From the NCBI RefSeq assembly GCF_025231485.1, contig NZ_CP104003.1:3983960-4047959 (forward strand): a stretch of DNA of 64,000 nt. Reading direction: 5' to 3'. How positions within the stretch are numbered: position 1 is the stretch's first letter; every line of letters starts with the position of its first letter. The stretch is from Salinirubellus salinus (GTDB lineage: Archaea; Halobacteriota; Halobacteria; Halobacteriales; Haloarculaceae). The notes below the pieces were generated by a model, which saw only the letters and a list, made by a program, of their open reading frames with translations, made no database searches and was not told the origin of the DNA. The position numbers and the translations under genes are program-made. This document shows, piece by piece, positions 48,143 to 55,599 of the stretch.

Positions 48143-48324
48143 TGGAGTGCGAGCCGGCGCCGGCCACGCCCCGCCCTCGCGCCTTAACCTATCTGGAATC
48201 TGTCTGGTTATGGAATCCGGGGCGCGCTCGGGCCGGCGCGGCGCGAGACCCCGTGCATTGATAACGCTCTCCACGCTGAGTCGACCGTGTCTCGCGAGCC
48301 ACGCGGCGGCGGGACGGAACCACG

Positions 48325-48363
48325 ATGAACACAGCGACACCAACCGGTGGTGCGGCCCCGTGA
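48325..48363 (+). CDS. Possible 12-codon leader peptide overlapping folD
   Basis: ATG at 48325 opens a frame MNTATPTGGAAP whose TGA (48361-48363) overlaps the GTG start of folD by the usual four-base GTGA coupling. The frame is short enough to be chance, but the exact overlap is what translational coupling would look like. It contains no runs of a single regulatory amino acid. Confidence 0.3.
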   Translation: MNTATPTGGAAP

Positions 48364-49253
48364 CGCACGTCCTCGACGGCAACGCGGTGGGAGACCGCAT
48401 CCGGGACGGACTCCGCGGCTGCATCGACACGCTCGAGGGGGCCGGCGTCACGCCGGGTCTCGCGACGGTACTGATGAGCGAGGACCCCGCCAGTGAGACG
48501 TACGTCTCGATGAAACAGCGGGCCTGCGACGACCTGGGTATCGAGAGCTTCCACCACGAGCTCGACACGGACGCGCCCGCCGAGGAGCTGTTCGACACCG
48601 TCGAGTCGTTGAACGACGACGACGCGGTGAACGGTATCCTCGTCCAGATGCCGGTGCCGGACCACGTGGACGACCGGGCCGTCCTCCGCAGCATCGACCC
48701 GGTGAAGGACGTCGACGGGTTCCACCCGGAGAATGTCGGGCGACTCGTGGCCGGCGACGCTCGGTTCAAACCCTGTACGCCCCACGGCGTCCAGAAACTG
48801 CTCGAGGCGGCCGACGTCGACACGGAGGGGAAGGACGCCGTCGTCGTCGGCCGGTCGGACATCGTCGGCAAACCGATGGCGAACCTCCTCATCCAGAAGG
48901 CGCCCGGCGGGAACGCGACGACCACGGTCTGTCACTCGCGGACGAGCGACCTCGGGGCGAAGACCCGGCAGGCGGACATCGTCATCGCGGCGACGGGGTA
49001 CCCGGAACTCGTCGACGGGTCGATGATCGCGGAGGGCGCGACGGTCATCGACGTGGGGGTCAACCGGGTAGACGCTGACACCGAGAAGGGGTACGAACTC
49101 GTCGGGGACGTTGAGTTCGAGAGCGCGAAGGAGAAGGCGGCCGTCATCACCCCCGTGCCGGGTGGCGTGGGACCGATGACCATCACGATGCTGCTGTACA
49201 ACACGGTGAAGGCCGCCGGCCTCCAGCACGACGTCTCGCTGTCGCTCCCCTGA
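48360..49253 (+). CDS. folD: Bifunctional 5,10-methylene-THF dehydrogenase / methenyl-THF cyclohydrolase
   Basis: A complete 297-residue FolD. Catalytic residues are in place: Tyr/Lys in SETYVSMKQRAC (Y-x-x-x-K), Gln in ILVQMPVPDH and Asp in VKDVDGFHPENVGRLVAGDA. The FKPCTPHGVQKLLEA loop, the Rossmann stretch VVVGRSDIVGKPMANLLIQK and PVPGGVGPMTITMLL are canonical. It converts methylene-THF to formyl-THF. GTG 48360 is chosen from the conserved start THVLDGNAVG. Divergent from the DmdA-like/MTHFR pair and upstream of ilvA; together they connect methyl-THF to formyl-THF. Confidence 0.93.
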   Translation: MTHVLDGNAVGDRIRDGLRGCIDTLEGAGVTPGLATVLMSEDPASETYVSMKQRACDDLGIESFHHELDTDAPAEELFDTVESLNDDDAVNGILVQMPVPDHVDDRAVLRSIDPVKDVDGFHPENVGRLVAGDARFKPCTPHGVQKLLEAADVDTEGKDAVVVGRSDIVGKPMANLLIQKAPGGNATTTVCHSRTSDLGAKTRQADIVIAATGYPELVDGSMIAEGATVIDVGVNRVDADTEKGYELVGDVEFESAKEKAAVITPVPGGVGPMTITMLLYNTVKAAGLQHDVSLSLP

Positions 49254-49469
49254 GTGGTGCCGGGCTGCAGGCCGCTCGCCGAATCGTGACTGTGGTCTGA
49301 CGGGTCGTGTTTCTCGGCGGCCCGTGTGCGTCGGGGCACGAAACCCACCGACAGCGGGCGGCCGGTCGGCGGTCGCCGTGAGAGTTAAGCCGTGTACCGA
49401 GCGAACGGTACGGGACACCAGTCGTGTCGGACGCGGCCGGCGCGGACCGTCACGGCGGGGTGACGAACC

Positions 49470-50741
49470 ATGAGTCAGGACGTCTCCGATACAGTCGAGT
49501 TCGCCGACATCGAGGCCGCACGGGAGCGGCTCGACGACCCGACGGTGGTGAAACGCACACCCGTCGAGCGGAGCACGTCGCTCGAGGCGATGACGGGTGC
49601 CGAGGCGGTCCACCTGAAGCTCGAACAGCTCCAGTGGACGGGGTCGTTCAAGACCCGCGGCGCGTACAACAAGATCCGGACCTGCCTCGACGAACGCGAG
49701 GTCGACGAGGTGGTGGCCGCGAGCGCCGGCAACCACGCACAGGGCGTCGCGCTCGCCGCGACGAGACTGGGGGTGGACTCGACCATCGTGATGCCCAAGA
49801 ACGCCCCGCAGACGAAGGTGAACGCCACCCGGGGGTACGGTGCGACGGTCGAACTCGTCGGCCAGGACTTCCAGCAGGCGATGGCCCACGCGAAGGAACT
49901 GGTCGCCGGCCCCCGGACGGAGTTCGTCCACGCGTTCGACGACCCGGCCATCGTCGCCGGACAGGGGACCCTCGGCGTCGAGATGTACGAGGACCTGCCG
50001 GAGGTCGACACGGTCGTCGTCCCCATCGGCGGCGGGGGGCTCATCAGCGGTATCGCCACCGCGTTCGCCGAACTCAGCCCCGGGACGCGGGTGGTGGGAG
50101 TCCAGGCGTCGGGCGCCGCGACGGTGCCCGACAGCCTCGACAAGGGGATCCCGCAGACGCTCGACTCCGTGGACACCATCGCGGACGGTATCGCCACGGG
50201 CGGCATCTCGGAGCTGACACTCTCGATCATCCAGCGACACGTCGACGAGGTGGTGACGGTCACGAACAGCCAGATCGCCGACGCCGTCCTCCTGCTGATG
50301 GAGCGGGCGAAACAGGTCGTCGAGGGGGCGGGTGCGGCCTCCGTGGCGGCCATCCGGAGCGACGACCTGGACGTCTCGGACGAGGTGGTGATGCCGCTGC
50401 TCTGTGGCGGGAACCTCGACATGACGATGCTCCGGGCAGTGCTGGTCCACGCCCTGACCCAGCGCAAGCAGATCCTCAGACTGCGCGTCCACATCGACGA
50501 CCGGCCCGGGAAGATGGCCGAGATATCGAGTGTCATCGCCGAACACGACGCGAACATCCAGAGCGTCCGTCACGACCGGGCGATGGAGGACCTCGACGTG
50601 GGGGACGCCTACCTCACGTTCCAGGTCGAGAGCACCGGGGAGGGCCACGCTCGGAACATCGTCGAATCCATCGCCGACCACGGGTACGAGGTCGAGGTCG
50701 TCTCCTCGGCCCAGCCGGGGAGGCCGTGGGACGACCGCTGA
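49470..50741 (+). CDS. ilvA: Threonine (serine) ammonia-lyase with ACT domain
   Basis: The 423-residue PLP enzyme deaminates threonine (or serine) to a 2-oxoacid and ammonia. Lys61 in LQWTGSFKTRGAYNK should carry PLP; ASAGNHAQGVALAATRLG and VVPIGGGGLISGIATAFAE form the cofactor pocket. A C-terminal ACT domain (LRLRVHIDDRPGKMAEISSV to about residue 410) provides amino-acid feedback. This short form is like catabolic TdcB plus ACT. ATG 49470 is the start. Linkage to folD and the one-carbon genes suggests serine catabolism as an alternative. A RidA protein that disposes of the enamine product is encoded at 59430. Confidence 0.9.
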   Translation: MSQDVSDTVEFADIEAARERLDDPTVVKRTPVERSTSLEAMTGAEAVHLKLEQLQWTGSFKTRGAYNKIRTCLDEREVDEVVAASAGNHAQGVALAATRLGVDSTIVMPKNAPQTKVNATRGYGATVELVGQDFQQAMAHAKELVAGPRTEFVHAFDDPAIVAGQGTLGVEMYEDLPEVDTVVVPIGGGGLISGIATAFAELSPGTRVVGVQASGAATVPDSLDKGIPQTLDSVDTIADGIATGGISELTLSIIQRHVDEVVTVTNSQIADAVLLLMERAKQVVEGAGAASVAAIRSDDLDVSDEVVMPLLCGGNLDMTMLRAVLVHALTQRKQILRLRVHIDDRPGKMAEISSVIAEHDANIQSVRHDRAMEDLDVGDAYLTFQVESTGEGHARNIVESIADHGYEVEVVSSAQPGRPWDDR

Positions 50742-50819
50742 GCTGGGTCGGTCCCGCCCGGACGAGTGTCGTGGTCCACTGACCGTGTATTCGGGGGACA
50801 CAGCCGTCCTACGACGGGT

Positions 50820-50860
50820 CATATATAAACGTAGCCACCAGTACAGGCAAAGATTTATAC
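50820..50860 (+). promoter_or_regulatory. Two TATA-like boxes upstream of the BCCT leader
   Basis: CATATATAAA (50820-50829) and GATTTATAC (50852-50860) are 32 bp apart in a locally AT-rich patch. Each could start a transcript that reads through the structured leader into the transporter gene. Confidence 0.55.
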
Positions 50861-51004
50861 AAATTCCATCGTTTTCTCTCCCCTGAGGATTCGTGGCATG
50901 GTCAGAGTTGACACGGCGGGGTGCTTCCGATTCGGCGTTCCAGCGGCGACGAGCGACTCCGACCAGTCGGTCAGCGAGACGAGCGGTTCGCCCGACATCC
51001 TTGC

Positions 51005-51024
51005 GGGCGGCCTTCGGGCCGCCC
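51005..51024 (+). promoter_or_regulatory. RNA hairpin with UUCG tetraloop in the BCCT leader
   Basis: GGGCGGCC-TTCG-GGCCGCCC is a perfect 8-bp GC stem closed by a UUCG loop, an exceptionally stable RNA hairpin. It lies about 330 bases before the BCCT start and is not followed by a T run, so a structural or regulatory role is more likely than termination. Confidence 0.55.
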
Positions 51025-51352
51025 AGAGCGCGTACGACGGGGGACGTCCGTCGAACCCAGTCGTAGGCGGCGTCGCAGGTGCCAGTGCCGGACCCACCGA
51101 GGTAGCCGGTACGAGCCCCCGTGGCGACACACGGGTCGCCGACAGGGAGGGTGGTGTGCTCGGCGTGGCGGCGCCGGAGCGGCCAGACGACCGTGACCAT
51201 CTCAGGAGTACCAAGGTAGGCAACCGAACCACAGGACGGAGACAGCGTAGCGCGAGAACCGATCAGGAAGCAGTCGTGCCGAAACGGGACACCAGAACAC
51301 GAACCAATGAACGAAGCAACGCACGGAAGCGGATGGTATCGGGTGATTGATC

Positions 51353-53146
51353 ATGGCTGACGGTCAGGACGACACGGTAGGTGAGAGATCGGAGGGGCTC
51401 CAGGTGGAGCTGTTCCACCCCGAGTCCGACCGCAAGCCCGGCGACACGAACATCGAGCGGTGGGGCTTCGACGTCCACCCGGTCGTGTTCCCCATCGCGC
51501 TGGTCATCATCGTGGCGTTCGTCGGCGCGACGCTCGCCCTCGGTGAGAGCGCCTCGGCGGCGTACAGTGCCGTGTTCGACTTCATCAACGTGAACTTCGG
51601 CTGGTTCTACATCCTGGCCGTCAACGTGTTCATCGGCGCACTCCTGTTCTTCGCGTTCAGCAAGTACGGGAAGATCCGACTCGGAGGGGTGGAGGCCGAA
51701 CGCGAGTTCAGCACCTTCGCCTGGATGGCGATGCTGTTCAGCGCTGGGATGGGTATCGGCCTGATGTTCTTCAGCGTGGCCGAGCCGATGTGGCACCTCG
51801 GGACCGGTGGTGGGAACCTGTTCGACGTCGCCCCGCAGAGCGGGCAGGCCGCACAGGCCGCCATGGGCGTGACGTTCTTCCACTGGGGGTTCCACCCGTG
51901 GGCCATCTACGGCCTCGTCGCGCTGGGACTGGCGTTCTTCTCGTTCAACCGCGGGCTGCCACTGACCTTCCGGTCGGTGTTCTACCCGCTGCTGGGTGAC
52001 CGAATCTACGGCTGGCCCGGACACGTCATCGACCTGGTGACCGTGTTCGCCACGCTGTTCGGTCTGGCCACCTCGCTCGGGCTCGGTGCCCAGCAGGTGA
52101 ACGTCGGGCTGTCACGGGTGACCGAGACGCTCACCGGGAGCAGTCTCGTCCCCATCGGCATCACCTCACAGGTCGCCATCATCGCCTTCATCACGGCCAT
52201 CGCGACCCTCTCGGTCGCGGCCGGCCTCGAGGGCGGTGTCAAGCGACTGAGCACGTTGAACGTCTACATCATGATCGTCTTCCTCGCGTTCATGTTCATC
52301 GCGGGGCCGACGCTGTACCTGCTCGACGCCATCCCCCAGAGCATCGGGTTCTACTTGCAGAACCTGGCGTTCATGTCGTTCTTCACCGAGTCGTTCCTCG
52401 GTGAAGGCGTCCAAGGTGGCTACGAGAACTGGGCACACTTCTGGACGATATTCTACTGGGGCTGGTGGATCGCGTGGTCCCCGTTCGTCGGGCTGTTCAT
52501 CGCCCGTATCTCGAAGGGCCGCACCGTCCGCCAGATGGTCGTCGGCGTGCTGCTCATCCCGACGGCGTTCTCGTTCGTCTGGCTGGGTGCCTTCGGTGGC
52601 GCGGCCATCTACGCCCAGCAGGTCCTCGGGACGGGCCTCTACGGGACGCTGACGAACGCCGAGAGCTTCGGACAGGCACGCGCCATGTTCGCCATGCTGG
52701 AGGCGTTCCCGCTCACGACGGTCACGTCCATCGTGGCGGTCCTGCTGGTGACGACGTTCTTCGTCACCTCGTCGGACTCGGGGTCGCTGGTCATCGACCA
52801 CCTGACCTCGGGTGGCAAGCACGACGTCCCGCGCACCCAGCGGATCTTCTGGGCCATCAGCGAGGGGACCGTCGCGGCCGTCCTGCTCATCGGTGGCGGG
52901 GCGGCGGCGACGAACGCGCTGCAGACTGCGGCCATCACGACCGGCCTGCCGTTCGCGGCCATCCTCCTACTGATGGTGTACACGGTGTACCTGGGTCTCG
53001 ACACGGAGTACGAGATTCTGCAGTCCGAGGAGTTCCGCGAGCGCATCGGGCAGATGAGTGGCGAGGGCGACGTCGTCGTCGGGCGGTCCGGCGGTGACGT
53101 CGTCACCAGCGTCCGCGAGGGCTCTGGCTCCGAGACGGACGACTGA
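51353..53146 (+). CDS. BCCT-family transporter (betaine/carnitine/choline type)
   Basis: The 597-residue protein has twelve predicted helices and BCCT motifs: MLFSAGMGIGLMFFSVAEPM, TFFHWGFHPWAIYGLVALGL, FYWGWWIAWSPFVGLFIARI with SKGRTVRQMVVG, and VTSSDSGSLVIDHLTSGG. Trp-rich WGWWIAWSPF is the quaternary-amine binding region. BCCT carriers import glycine betaine, choline, carnitine or DMSP with Na+ or H+. The acidic N- and C-terminal tails are cytoplasmic. Co-directional with folD and ilvA; its long leader suggests post-transcriptional control. Together with the DmdA-like gene it suggests uptake of the demethylase substrate. Confidence 0.92.
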   Translation: MADGQDDTVGERSEGLQVELFHPESDRKPGDTNIERWGFDVHPVVFPIALVIIVAFVGATLALGESASAAYSAVFDFINVNFGWFYILAVNVFIGALLFFAFSKYGKIRLGGVEAEREFSTFAWMAMLFSAGMGIGLMFFSVAEPMWHLGTGGGNLFDVAPQSGQAAQAAMGVTFFHWGFHPWAIYGLVALGLAFFSFNRGLPLTFRSVFYPLLGDRIYGWPGHVIDLVTVFATLFGLATSLGLGAQQVNVGLSRVTETLTGSSLVPIGITSQVAIIAFITAIATLSVAAGLEGGVKRLSTLNVYIMIVFLAFMFIAGPTLYLLDAIPQSIGFYLQNLAFMSFFTESFLGEGVQGGYENWAHFWTIFYWGWWIAWSPFVGLFIARISKGRTVRQMVVGVLLIPTAFSFVWLGAFGGAAIYAQQVLGTGLYGTLTNAESFGQARAMFAMLEAFPLTTVTSIVAVLLVTTFFVTSSDSGSLVIDHLTSGGKHDVPRTQRIFWAISEGTVAAVLLIGGGAAATNALQTAAITTGLPFAAILLLMVYTVYLGLDTEYEILQSEEFRERIGQMSGEGDVVVGRSGGDVVTSVREGSGSETDD

Positions 53147-53221
53147 CCGGTCGAGGCGGCACTTTCTTTCGGTCGCGACGTATCCAGCGGCGGCGCTCTC
53201 GACCGGTCGGTCCAGCGCGTC

Positions 53222-53446
53222 TCAGTGGTACCGCCACTCGTCGTCGTCGTCGTGACTCCGCGTGACGGTGTCGTCGTCCTCCTCCCTGTCCTCGGGCCAC
53301 TCGATACCGCCGGTCATGCTCTTGTAGACTGTCCCCGCGACGGCGACCACGATCAACACCAGGACGAGCGTCCCGGCGAGGCCGACGGCGTTCGTGAGCC
53401 ACTCCGGGAGGCCCGTCTGGAGCACCGGTGTCGGGACGGGTGTCAT
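53222..53446 (-). CDS. Small single-helix membrane protein, 74 aa
   Basis: The protein has one hydrophobic helix (NAVGLAGTLVLVLIVVAVAG, residues about 19-38) between a short N-terminus and a very acidic C-terminal tail (EDREEDDDTVTRSHDDDDEW). The arrangement resembles small subunits or regulators of membrane complexes. It is convergent with the BCCT gene; a link to that transporter is possible but unproven. ATG 53446 is the start. Confidence 0.6.
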   Translation of the reverse strand: MTPVPTPVLQTGLPEWLTNAVGLAGTLVLVLIVVAVAGTVYKSMTGGIEWPEDREEDDDTVTRSHDDDDEWRYH

Positions 53447-53521
53447 CCCCTCGGGGTAGGGCTTCGAGCCGATTGAGTGTTGCCCACACCTCTCACACGC
53501 CGTTCGGCGAGTCGGGGACTT

Positions 53522-54097
53522 TCAGGCCTGCCTGACCTCCTGGACGGTGGAGGCGTGGAGCCACTTCCTGACGGCGCCGCCGATGCCCACCGAGACGACG
53601 GCCACCCAGAGCGCCCCCGCGGGGGTGGAGGCCGCCACCGCGATCGCGCTGGCGATGCTGGCCCCGACGACCAGTCCGGCCCACGGCGTCCCTCCCCAGC
53701 CGAGTTCCACGATGGCCGTCCCGACCACCGTGAACCCCAGAGCGGCGACCAGTATCACCACCACCACGCCGAAGACCAGGCCGAGGACGGCCGTGTTCCG
53801 CCCCAGCAGCTCGAACTGCGAGAGGCGTGCGCCGAGGTAGAACACCGCGAACAGGATGACGACGTGGGCGGCCACGCCGTAGGCCGCCGAGCGGAGCGGC
53901 CGGGCGCGCGAGGAGGCGACCGACCGGTCGACGACCGGCCCGAACTGCCAGAGGTACGCCCCACCCACCAGCAGGACGGTGACGAACACACCCACGGCCC
54001 TGACCTCCGGTGGCGCCTCCGTGACAGCTGTCGGGTCGAGTGTCTGGAGTGTCACGCGCGGCCCGAGCGACACGAGCGTCGTCGAGAGTCCTGCCAT
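53522..54097 (-). CDS. Five- or six-helix membrane protein, 191 aa
   Basis: Hydrophobic segments are AVGVFVTVLLVGGAYLWQF, AAYGVAAHVVILFAVFYLGA, AVLGLVFGVVVVILVAALGF, WAGLVVGASIASAIAVAAST and ALWVAVVSVGIGGAV. The tail is basic and aromatic (RKWLHASTVQEVRQA). I start at ATG 54097 because the upstream extension is Arg/Gly-rich and unlike a protein. No recognised family. It is co-directional with the small membrane protein downstream (75 bases). Confidence 0.6.
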   Translation of the reverse strand: MAGLSTTLVSLGPRVTLQTLDPTAVTEAPPEVRAVGVFVTVLLVGGAYLWQFGPVVDRSVASSRARPLRSAAYGVAAHVVILFAVFYLGARLSQFELLGRNTAVLGLVFGVVVVILVAALGFTVVGTAIVELGWGGTPWAGLVVGASIASAIAVAASTPAGALWVAVVSVGIGGAVRKWLHASTVQEVRQA

Positions 54098-54279
54098 CGC
54101 CCATCGTTGCGAGTCGAGGGTCGAATAGCTGTCGCCGGTCCCGACCCCACGGCCGCCCCCGTACCGCCCCTCGAATCTGCCCGCCCGTGCACCACCTACA
54201 CCACCGCGACGGACGCTCACACCTCGCTAACTGCCCGTTACGGGGAACTTATTGCCGTCGTTCCCCTACGTGTGGGTAG

Positions 54280-54708
54280 ATGGGGACAGCCGCGTACATG
54301 TACGACCTCTGCAAACGGGGACTGGACAAGATCATCGACCCCCTGCGCAAGGACGAGTCACTCGAACACTTCACCCTCGCCATCCCCGAAGCACAGACCA
54401 CCACTGTCGACAGCGTGCAGGGGTGGCAACGCCGGCCGCCGGCCATCCTGGCCTGCCCCGGTTGCGACGGCGACATGGAACAGCCGAACGCCATCGGACC
54501 CATCTCCTGCACCAACTGCTGGCGGGAGTTCCCGAACGAGGAGTTCGCCGACCACGAACTCCGCTCGATGCGCTGTCCGCGATGTGAGACGGAGATGCAG
54601 TGGGGTCGGCGCCACCCGCAGCTGTTCGACATCCCCGAGTGGGCGACCTGCCCCGACTGTCAGTACCACTGGGACCTCGACCACTGGTTCAAGCGCCGGC
54701 GCCGCTGA
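54280..54708 (+). CDS. Protein with four CxxC zinc knuckles, 142 aa
   Basis: Four CxxC pairs are present: ACPGCDGDM, SCTNCWREF, RCPRCETEM and TCPDCQYHW, forming two complete zinc ribbons in the C-terminal two-thirds. The N-terminal 45 residues are helical (MYDLCKRGLDKIIDPLRKDE). The C-terminus is aromatic and basic (DLDHWFKRRRR). Double zinc ribbons of this type bind nucleic acids or act as assembly platforms. ATG 54280 is the start. It is followed 47 bases later by a small membrane protein gene with its own TATA box. Confidence 0.7.
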   Translation: MGTAAYMYDLCKRGLDKIIDPLRKDESLEHFTLAIPEAQTTTVDSVQGWQRRPPAILACPGCDGDMEQPNAIGPISCTNCWREFPNEEFADHELRSMRCPRCETEMQWGRRHPQLFDIPEWATCPDCQYHWDLDHWFKRRRR

Positions 54709-54716
54709 CCTGACGA

Positions 54717-54725
54717 AGGTATAAG
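54717..54725 (+). promoter_or_regulatory. TATA-like box of the 54756 gene
   Basis: AGGTATAAG lies about 30-35 bases before GTG 54756 and supports that start over GTG 54735. Confidence 0.5.
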
Positions 54726-54755
54726 CGACCCCCCGTGGAACAGGGTGACAATCCG

Positions 54756-54917
54756 GTGTCGACGACCGTGATAGGACCCTCGACGATTCTGGCGGTGCTC
54801 GCAGTGGTACTGTTGCTCTTCGCACTCCTGCAGTTCGCGGCGGGGAACCTCCTCGTGGCGGGCGTCACGATGCTCGCGGTGAGCCTGACCATCTTCTACC
54901 GCGAGACGCGACTCTGA
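54756..54917 (+). CDS. Small two-helix membrane protein, 53 aa
   Basis: The sequence VSTTVIGPSTILAVLAVVLL continues with LFALLQFAAGNLLVAGVTML and ends AVSLTIFYRETRL, giving two closely packed hydrophobic segments. The TATA-like box at 54717-54725 supports GTG 54756 with few or no leader bases; GTG 54735 would add seven residues. No function known. The gene converges on the UspA gene at 54929, with 11 bases between stops. Confidence 0.55.
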   Translation: MSTTVIGPSTILAVLAVVLLLFALLQFAAGNLLVAGVTMLAVSLTIFYRETRL

Positions 54918-54928
54918 GCCGGGTCGCG

Positions 54929-55375
54929 TCAGCCGTCGTCCTGGTTGTCCCGTCGCCGGCGGATGGTCGTCACCGGCACTCTCGAGGACTGGAGCACCTT
55001 CTCGGCGGTACTGCCCAGCAGGTTCCCGAAGCGCCCGCGGTAGCCCGACCCCATGACGATGAGGTCCATCCCCTCGTCCTCGGAGTAGTCGGTGATCTTC
55101 TCGTGGACGCGTGGGCCGACCTCCACCCTGGTGACCACCTCGACGCCCGCGTCGGTGGCGCGTTCGGCCACCTCGTCGAGTATCTCCTGGCCGTACTCCT
55201 TCGCTCGCTCCTGCTGGTCTTCCATCGTGTCCGAGAGCCACGGGTTCCCACCCTCCTCGACCACGTAGAGGAGGTGGAGTGTCGCACCGACGGACGCGGC
55301 CAGGTCGATACCGTGAGCCACACCACGTTCGGCGTCTTCACTACCGTCGACCGGGATGAGGATTCGTTCGTACAT
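54929..55375 (-). CDS. Universal stress protein (UspA family)
   Basis: A 148-residue UspA domain: MYERILIPVDGSEDAERGVA, HLLYVVEEGGNPWLSDTMED, MDLIVMGSGYRGRFGNLLGS and VPVTTIRRRRD. The nucleotide-binding loop has G-S-G-Y-R-G-R-F-G-N-L-L-G-S in place of the strict G-x2-G-x9-G(S), so ATP binding should be conserved in form. A minus-strand TATA-like CTTATATC near 55407-55414 lies about 35 bases upstream. It is the third UspA gene of the window. Confidence 0.9.
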   Translation of the reverse strand: MYERILIPVDGSEDAERGVAHGIDLAASVGATLHLLYVVEEGGNPWLSDTMEDQQERAKEYGQEILDEVAERATDAGVEVVTRVEVGPRVHEKITDYSEDEGMDLIVMGSGYRGRFGNLLGSTAEKVLQSSRVPVTTIRRRRDNQDDG

Positions 55376-55599
55376 TTGGCACCCTCTGAGAGGTCTGTTG
55401 ACTAGTCACAATGATATAAGTTTTGACGGGAGCGACCCGAAGTCGACACTGTCCGTCCGGCGGGGCCGTCGAACCGCGTGCACGCGGCGTGGCAGGCCCT
55501 CGGACGGGGCGTCGGCCCGCCGGGGCCGTCGGCTCGTCGAGGGGGAGTCGCTCCGTTCCTCGAACTCTCCACTCGCTGGTAGGTCGAGCCTGTGGTCCG

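Larger units (their letters stand above)
48033..48359. other. 327-base divergent intergenic region of the one-carbon cluster
   Basis: The region separates the DmdA-like gene (minus) from folD (plus). It contains the DmdA promoter (48056-48067), two GCCGAATTCG palindromes within a larger imperfect inverted repeat (48093-48142), an AT-richer patch with TATA-like GGTTATGG near 48206-48213, and a 12-codon leader frame ending in the folD start (48325-48363). Confidence 0.6.
50742..51352. other. 611-base non-coding region with structured leader before the BCCT gene
   Basis: Two TATA-like boxes (50820-50829 and 50852-50860) are followed by about 470 bases without convincing coding character. The only long plus frame (50898-51350) loses haloarchaeal codon bias in its second half. 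RNA-type stem-loops are visible: a perfect 8-bp stem with UUCG loop at 51005-51024, TACGAC/GTCGTA at 51033-51038 and 51060-51065, and CCCGTG/CACGGG near 51118-51135. Confidence 0.6.

Noticed and set aside
51005..51024. The strong hairpin as a transcription terminator
   Set aside because: No T run follows, and it lies hundreds of bases before the transporter gene; archaeal terminators are usually T-rich tracts.
51033..51065. Possible tRNA-like fold around GTCGAACCC
   Set aside because: There is no T-loop GGTTCGA-type arm with proper acceptor and anticodon stems; it is just one of several hairpins.
48189..51200. 1003-codon open frame on the minus strand
   Set aside because: It is antisense to folD and ilvA, whose catalytic residues are complete, and has no domain of its own.
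50855..51232. 125-codon minus frame in the BCCT leader region
   Set aside because: It has Ser/Arg/Pro-rich low complexity, no start-proximal promoter and crosses the RNA hairpins.
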